From Omphalotus guepiniiformis (Eukaryota; Basidiomycota; Agaricomycetes; Agaricales; Omphalotaceae), in the NCBI GenBank assembly GCA_028554645.1, contig JAQOOI010000051.1, positions 366,082-430,081 on the forward strand: 64,000 nt of DNA, given 5' to 3'. Below are positions 58,358 through 64,000 of this stretch, piece by piece. The notes under the pieces were generated by a model that was not told the DNA's origin, did not search any database, and worked only from the letters and a program-made list of their open reading frames with translations. Within the stretch, counting starts at the first letter, position 1; the number at the start of each line of letters is the position of its first letter. The position numbers and the translations under genes are program-made.

Positions 58358-59852
58358 TCAATGAATATCGAGGTCAATCGTCGTCGACCGCATGACTCGA
58401 ATTTCTCTGGCAGTAACCGGCGGCAAAACTTTCAGGCCAACCTTAGCTTTATTCTTCCACTTCCAGAAAATCCATGCTTTCAACAGATCCTGTAATTTGA
58501 GCGAGAGTGAGAACAGTACAAAATCACTGCAGCAAATCGACCTTGTGAGTTCCAAAAATGAGAACAGCAGCAACTGGGACTGATCGGATGTCAGTGAGAT
58601 GCACAGAGCATGCATCAGTCTACTCACCAATAGAGAGGACAATGTCTAGCTGAGCCAAGCCTATCACACTGTTCTTCACGAACACAATGAAAAAGAACAT
58701 GAGACCTGCACTGAAGAAATTTGTCGGTATGCAATTCTTCTCCAATAGGGATAAAACAACTCACATTATCGAGACAAGACCAAAAGTAGTGAATGCGGTG
58801 ACCCGAATCAACATAGATTTCGGCATACTGGCTTTCTTCACGGCCGACCTGCATCTACGAAATCGCAAGTAGATGATAACTGAATGACGACCGTTCATGG
58901 TTTCGTCCGATAATCTGAAGTGGTTCAAGAAACGTACCGTTGAGAACCAGTACAGGAATCAAGAACATGATGACGAGTGCCGCCGTAATGCGCCCACTGT
59001 AAATCCATTCGCTGGGGCCAATCCATAGCAGAAATTCTGGACGCACGGAATATTGTTTTCCAGGCTGCAGTAGGAGACCGTCGAGAATGTCGATTCGGAT
59101 GAGTGGACTAGTCCTAGCTTTTATTTCATGTTTCACACAGTAGCGCATTTGAAGATAAACGTCGCAACTCACAGTCAAAGATTCCATGAAAACGCCGAAC
59201 TGGACAATATAAGGCACAATCAAGATCTGCCATGTCCTACTTTAATACTAACCCTCCACAAGAAACGAGAGAAGCAAAGCCGACGTACCGCTGCATTCCA
59301 AAAGGTTTGGCCGACTACTGTGCCCCCCGAAAGTGTTGTGTGGACACTGAAAAATAGCTAGATATTCGTTGGAAAACACCCTGACACACAGTGCATCAAT
59401 CTCACCTGAACGACAAGTCCAAGCGTAGCAGAGGCCGCACTATCGGGAAAGAAGAATTGGCAGTCATCCCCATGCGCGGCAGAACATGAGGCTTACTAGG
59501 GAGGTGCTGCGTACGTAAATGACGATTGGACGAGACACAAAGCAAAGGGAGGCTGGGAGTTACCCGCCTGACCAGCAAGGAGGAGTAGCAGATAGGATAC
59601 ACAAAAGAAAATCCAGCTGAACATGAAGTTATACCAAGTAGCTTGTCTTTTCACGGGAGAGAAACAAGCCGCTATCACAGTAACGACAGCGCCAACCAAG
59701 CCAATTACTTGAAAAACCAAGAACACTGTCAATTTCGGGTCTAGATTTGACAGTTCTGCGAGCTCGCGGGCGGAGTCAGTGAAATTTGGAATCTTGCGAA
59801 TGGACCACACTCACCCGACTGGGTTTCATTTACAGCAATTACAGGGGACATT
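58358..59852 (-). CDS. multi-pass (probably 7-TM) membrane protein
   Basis: Belongs by appearance to a GPCR-like family expanded in Agaricomycetes; ligand and role unknown. Starts at ATG 59,852 (MSPVIAVNETQS), then a 58-base intron to ELSNLDPKLTVFLVFQVIGLVGAVVTV. Further hydrophobic segments: YNFMFSWIFFCVSYLLLLLAG, a segment near 59,200-59,220 (IVPYIVQFGVFMESL), AALVIMFLIPVLVL, the region 58,780-58,840, LMFFFIVFVKNS, LDIVLSIV and VAAVLIFGT. The end is basic (FWKWKNKAKVGLKVLPP, ending DLDIH at 58,358). At least eight exons with short introns. N-terminal Asn-Glu-Thr is a possible glycosylation site. Confidence 0.75.
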
Positions 59853-60650
59853 GCAATTACTGTAAAGCTCCACCTGGGAGATGTAAGCGAGGCTTTGAGA
59901 TCAGGATTCAATATGCAGGGCTTGAAGGAGAAAAACTTCACAAGGACTAGTTGTATAAATCGAAATATTCGACCAACATCAGTGTTCCCATCTTGACATT
60001 CGTGTGGTCAGGACAGTGCTCTGGGACGATGCCATCTCCTTGGTCAACTTGGTTACCTAGATATGTATAAGCAAATGGACCCAGAGTTCCACCGTCATCA
60101 GAGAGAAGAAGGACGGCGCCACGTGCGATTCTCCTCAGGTGCCCCTTCCATAAATCATTCGAAGATCATACATACTGTACATAGATGCGACGAGTGCTCC
60201 ACAGCCCTGATTCCTGGTTGAAGTACTGTTGAAATCCTGGACAGACCTCTAGACGCTCACAGCAGGAGACTCTCATCCACCTACTAATTCTGGCCTGCTG
60301 TTTTTCAGCCTGGCTATGGAGTCGATTTGCCTAGCGTTGCTGAAACACTAATATCAGTGAAAATCTCTCAACGCAAAATTCCAATCAATGATGTGGTAAG
60401 TATGTAACTAAAATTGTCATGTTGGCCGTGTCGCCGGACATACTTCATTGAATTTCTTCTTTGACGGTTACATACTACATCTATGCTCTGGGGGTCCGCC
60501 GACCAATCACACGTCTACATGATGGCCTTATACTACTTGCTGCCTCCTTCAGAGGTGTCCTATCATTGCAGGACTTATATCTCAAGTGACCTTGTCTGTG
60601 GTCTATATCCCTAGAAACCATTCGTTTCATCTTTTTCTCATCTAGAAAAC
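59853..60650. other. divergent intergenic region
   Basis: Lies between the 7-TM gene (-) and the BtaA-like gene (+). No ORF is supported; presumed to hold both promoters. Confidence 0.55.
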
Positions 60651-62386
60651 ATGTCCACTTGTCTGGCCGTAGATATGGGCACTGTCGAAGAAACTGAAAA
60701 ACAGGTGTTGACCAGTACTACATCTGGTTCGGATGACGACGAGACGACGACAGGACCTGGAATTTCAAAGGTTCAGACGATACACTGTGTCAATGCTTGG
60801 AGGCGACCGTATTTCGATCACCCAGTCCATCGAGAATTCAGGACCTTCATCTACTCGTTTACCTGGGTGCGTGAAACGATCTTCTATTCAACGGGCATTC
60901 TTACCACTTACCACTATCTCAACTCAGGAAGATCCAGAGGTCGACATGCAGCACCTCAAATTGACCGATTCTGATTCAGTACTCGTCATTACCTCCGCTG
61001 GAGACAATGCGTTGCATTATGCTACTTCAGCTGCTCCTCGACAGGTAGATATTCATACAAAGAAGTCGTGAAACTTTTCTCAACCTTGTCATTCTACAGA
61101 TTCACTGTGTCGATATCAACCCATGGTTGCTTGGTCTTTAACATTACTTTGCGTACCGCTAATCGTTCTCATGACAGTCAAGGACATCTTCTTGAGCTCA
61201 AGTTAGCATCAATCAAGTCCCTTTCTTTTCCTGATTTTTTCTCTCTGTTCGGCCGAGGCTGGCATCCGCACTTCGAGACCCTCTTGGAGACGAAGATCGC
61301 TCCTCATCTTTCTTCTGACGCATACAAGTTCTGGAAAGATAATAAAAATGCATTTTCGTCCTCATTCTACCTTCGTGGATACAGCGGGTGGGCTTTGTGG
61401 CTAGCGAATGTCATCTTCACGCTCGCCGGGGTGAAGAAGGACGTGAAACGAATGTGCGAGTGCAACACACTGGAGGAGCAAGCAAGCATTTGGAAGACTA
61501 AGCTTCGGCCTGTGTGGCTGAATCCTATCGTTGTTACGTTACTGCGCAGCCCTACGTTCTGTTGGAATGCTCTCGGGGTACCCATGAACCAGAGGAAAAT
61601 GCTGCTCGAAGACGGTCAGTCAGTCTTAGAGGCGCTGCATTCCATCCTATTTTGTTGAGCATTTGGACTTTCTTTTGTTTACTAGGTGGTATATATGAGT
61701 ACGTGTGCGACACTCTGGACCCGTTACTCTCAACGTATCTTCTCAAGACGCAAAACTATTTCTATCTCTTAGTGAGTCCCATGTATACCTACAGTGTCGT
61801 CTTTCTACGTCTGACCGTGCACTATCGTTTGGCAGACCCTTCTTGGCCACTACACCCCTTCCTGCTGCCCTGCATATCTTACCCTCGAAGGATTTCAGCG
61901 CCTCAAAGCTAATCATTGCGCTCTTCTGGACACTTTCTACCTACATACGGACTCGATCCTGAAGTAAGCCATTCAAGTCGCCTCAACAAGTTATCCCTGG
62001 TACTTATACAAGTTTTCCTGGCAGCGTTCTAAAAGGAATGTCTTCATCATCTCTCAACCGCGCTGTCATCATGGACCACCTGGATTGGTTCGCGCCTGGT
62101 TCCCCGGAGGTAGATGAGGAGGTAGCACAATTCCATCGAGTGATAAATGCCGGCGGCTTCGTGCTCTGGCGCTCAGCTGCGAGAAAGCCTTGGTATGTCG
62201 ACGTCTTCCTCAGTTCGGGTTTCGATGTCAAGGCATTGGGTGTCAGAGGCCCAGGGTCAGGTGTTGCTCTTGATCGGGTGAATATGTTAGTATGACAACT
62301 GTTCTTGAAACTGTTATGGAATACTGAATTTTCCCAGGTACGCCTCCTTCTGGCAGGCGATGAAAGGATATGAGGATTTGCTGTAG
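60651..62386 (+). CDS. BtaA-like (DUF3419) 3-amino-3-carboxypropyltransferase
   Basis: DUF3419/BtaA proteins transfer the aminocarboxypropyl group of S-adenosylmethionine to diacylglycerol in betaine-lipid synthesis. Start 60,651 (MSTCLAVDMGTVEETEK); exon 1 ends at 60,866 and joins EDPEVDMQHLKL. The SAM-binding start is SVLVITSAGDNALHYA followed by IHCVDINP and LLELKLASIKSL. Later: FWKDNKNAFSSSFYLRGYSGWAL, GIYEYVCDTLDPLL, and RAVIMDHLDWFAPGSPEVDEEV with LWRSAARKPWYVDVF, ending GYEDLL at 62,386. About eight exons. The N-terminal methyltransferase (BtaB) part of fused fungal Bta1 is absent, so it is either a separate BtaA or a DUF3419 paralogue of different activity. Confidence 0.82.
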
Positions 62387-62728
62387 ATTGTTTGCTTTCG
62401 ACTTATATCAGTGATCACAACGTAGTATTGCAAATCAGTGCACAAGGTCTTGTTTCTTGTCCCCCTCTATTCATACGTAACTTATTGTACATGTTTTTCG
62501 CGTCTTGAGTATCCATGTACCCTGATTGTATAGACCTTTTTTCTCGAATTTTAGTACACTGTATCAGTAGTAAACCAGCTATCCTATCACAATGATCACA
62601 TAAGGCAGTGAGTATGTTGTGGGTGCACCACTCGTGAGGCTGTACGGTGTGTTGTTGATGTCGGAACCATCGTTTATTAGAAGGAACGATACTTTATACA
62701 AATTACAGAACGAATAAAATCTCCTGAA
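62387..62728. other. intergenic, convergent gene ends
   Basis: Between the stops of the BtaA-like gene (+) and the Ser/Pro-rich gene (-). Nothing beyond expected 3' untranslated sequence. Confidence 0.5.
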
Positions 62729-63954
62729 TTATGTGATCTGGTGCTGGTTTTCTTTGTCCATAGAAGAAGACATTGCTCTTCTTCCCGTGGCTGGTCCTTC
62801 GTTACCGCTGACGCCCAAACCCAACCCATGTAGACGTCCCATCGGAGCCTGAGTACTAGCGGCTCTCTGCCTCTTCGACCGTCTTGGATTCTCCCTTCCA
62901 TAACAAGTTTCATCAATATCAGCCAAACCGCGATTAATTGCCACGCTCATACTTCTTCCTCTCTCTTTGTTCTTCATCGGGTTTTTCGTATATACCTTCA
63001 GAGTTTCCGGGTCGACCTCAGATATAACTGTAGCGGGCATCAGAGTTGCGTTGTGTTCCGTGTTATTGGGTGCCATGGCATTTGAAGTAATAAACGAGGC
63101 ACGTCTTCGACCATCAGCAGAATCCGGAAGGTTGCTAGTAGAGCTTGGGGTCATACAGGATAGGCTGCGAGGGCGCGATCTAGGAAGCTGAAGGCTGACA
63201 TCAGGTTTAAGCTGAGCGGGTGAGGCTATTATGGGCATTAAGGGACTTGCAGAGCCGCCATGGGTAGGAGCCGCGGTTCCAATATTGACTGATACTGTCG
63301 TGGGAAGCGTAGATGGAACATTTCTGCCAAAGGTTGCGAGGCCCAGAGAGTCGTTTGATGATCCTAAACCAGGAAATTGGGAAAGCGAGTGTGGATTGTG
63401 GGCGCTTGCTTGAAGAGTGAGAGAACCAAGTGGCTGATCTAGTTTCAAGATTTTGACATTATCGATGACTGGAGTCTGAGGTATCGCGTGCGCAAAAGAA
63501 GAAGGGGAAAACGGGGAGTCGTGTCTATTGAAGAGAACTAGTTGCGCCACAGGGAGCGGGGGAGAGTGTCAATATTATCGGAGAAGAAAGTCCAGTAGGC
63601 CATTGATTTTCTTCAGCGAGTTTTGCAAATAGAGTGAAAAACCCATCGTGGGAGTCGTCAGAGGGAAGACATTCGGGAGTGGGACGACGAGACAGGTTCT
63701 GCAGGGGGTGAGCCCTCAGGTGACGAATTGTAATCTAGCAGAGAAGATAGACTTGGGATTGAGGAGGAATGCGATATTGACACAGCTTCGATTGAAGGCG
63801 AAGGAGAAGAAACAGTTGAAGTAGTAGGCAAAAGTAGGGAGGGATGTTGCAATTCTAGTTCTGGTGAGATTGTTCGTGGTATTTGTTTAGGTGAATGCCC
63901 AGGAGAGTGAGGTATTGCGGACGGCGCCATGGCGAATATCGTCTGGCGAATCAT
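62729..63954 (-). CDS. Ser/Pro-rich protein of unknown function
   Basis: Not recognised. Starts at ATG 63,954 or 63,930 (MAPSAIPHSPGHSPK). The first exon is Ser/Pro-rich; one or two introns lie between about 63,540 and 63,720, where the stretch PECLPSDDSHDGFF is coded in one frame. The long last exon (to 62,729) contains ILKLDQPLGSLTLQASAH, SRPRSLSCMTPSS, RRRASFITSNAM, EVDPETLKVYTKNP and ends KENQHQIT. Several RxxS and SP sites suggest a phosphorylated regulator; the KEN sequence near the C-terminus could be a degron. Exon boundaries are not firm. Confidence 0.6.
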
Positions 63955-64000
63955 AAAGTGTATGAATACACCGCAGCCAACTTATCTTCGTTAACGTGAA

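Overview
The window is nuclear DNA of a mushroom-forming basidiomycete (Agaricomycetes). Genes carry many 50-60 bp GT/AG introns, and the mobile elements (a KDZ transposon with a TET/JBP gene, a Ty3/gypsy chromovirus) and the expanded 7-TM protein family are typical of that group. No tRNA, rRNA or CRISPR array was found.

Two parts are clear. Roughly 1-44,110 is a nested mobile-element island; roughly 45,170-64,000 is conserved host DNA. The host part holds, in order: a VHS/GAT protein resembling LSB5 (-), a GH3 beta-N-acetylhexosaminidase (-), ER Hsp70/BiP ending in HDEL (+), a NatC-type N-acetyltransferase (+), an amidohydrolase (-), a 7-TM membrane protein (-), a BtaA-like/DUF3419 protein (+) and a Ser/Pro-rich protein (-).

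The island resolves into layers from terminal repeats and target-site duplications (TSDs). An old inverted LTR of family A (5909-6006 / 43,535-44,110) is split by a decayed A-type element (6007-43,534). Inside that sit two insertions. One is a complete KDZ DNA transposon (6430-17,873; 8-bp TSD TATGTGGA; about 479-bp terminal inverted repeats). The other is a Ty3/gypsy chromovirus B (21,976-43,174; TSD CCATC), whose 5' LTR was later split by a full-length minus-strand LTR retrotransposon A (22,345-37,060; TSD CCGG). The unsplit 3' LTR of B preserves the empty site. Left of the island (1-5500) are unrecognised gene remnants related to those inside the decayed A element.

The KDZ element carries an intact multi-exon transposase, a TET/JBP-type 2-oxoglutarate/Fe(II) dioxygenase, a small basic protein, and one or two plus-strand genes (an N-terminal RNase-H1/viroplasmin-like segment and an HMG-like protein). 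Element A expresses Gag, protease and RT-RNaseH-integrase from three frames, apparently through two -1 slippery heptamers (GGGAAAC at the gag stop, AAATTTT before the protease stop).

The most unusual feature is that both LTR retrotransposons A and B carry intron-containing genes on the strand opposite to gag-pol, between integrase and the 3' LTR. In both cases one of them encodes a protein with paired C-x2-C-x(n)-C clusters. Several genes inside the island show single-nucleotide frame breaks, so either decay or small consensus errors are possible.
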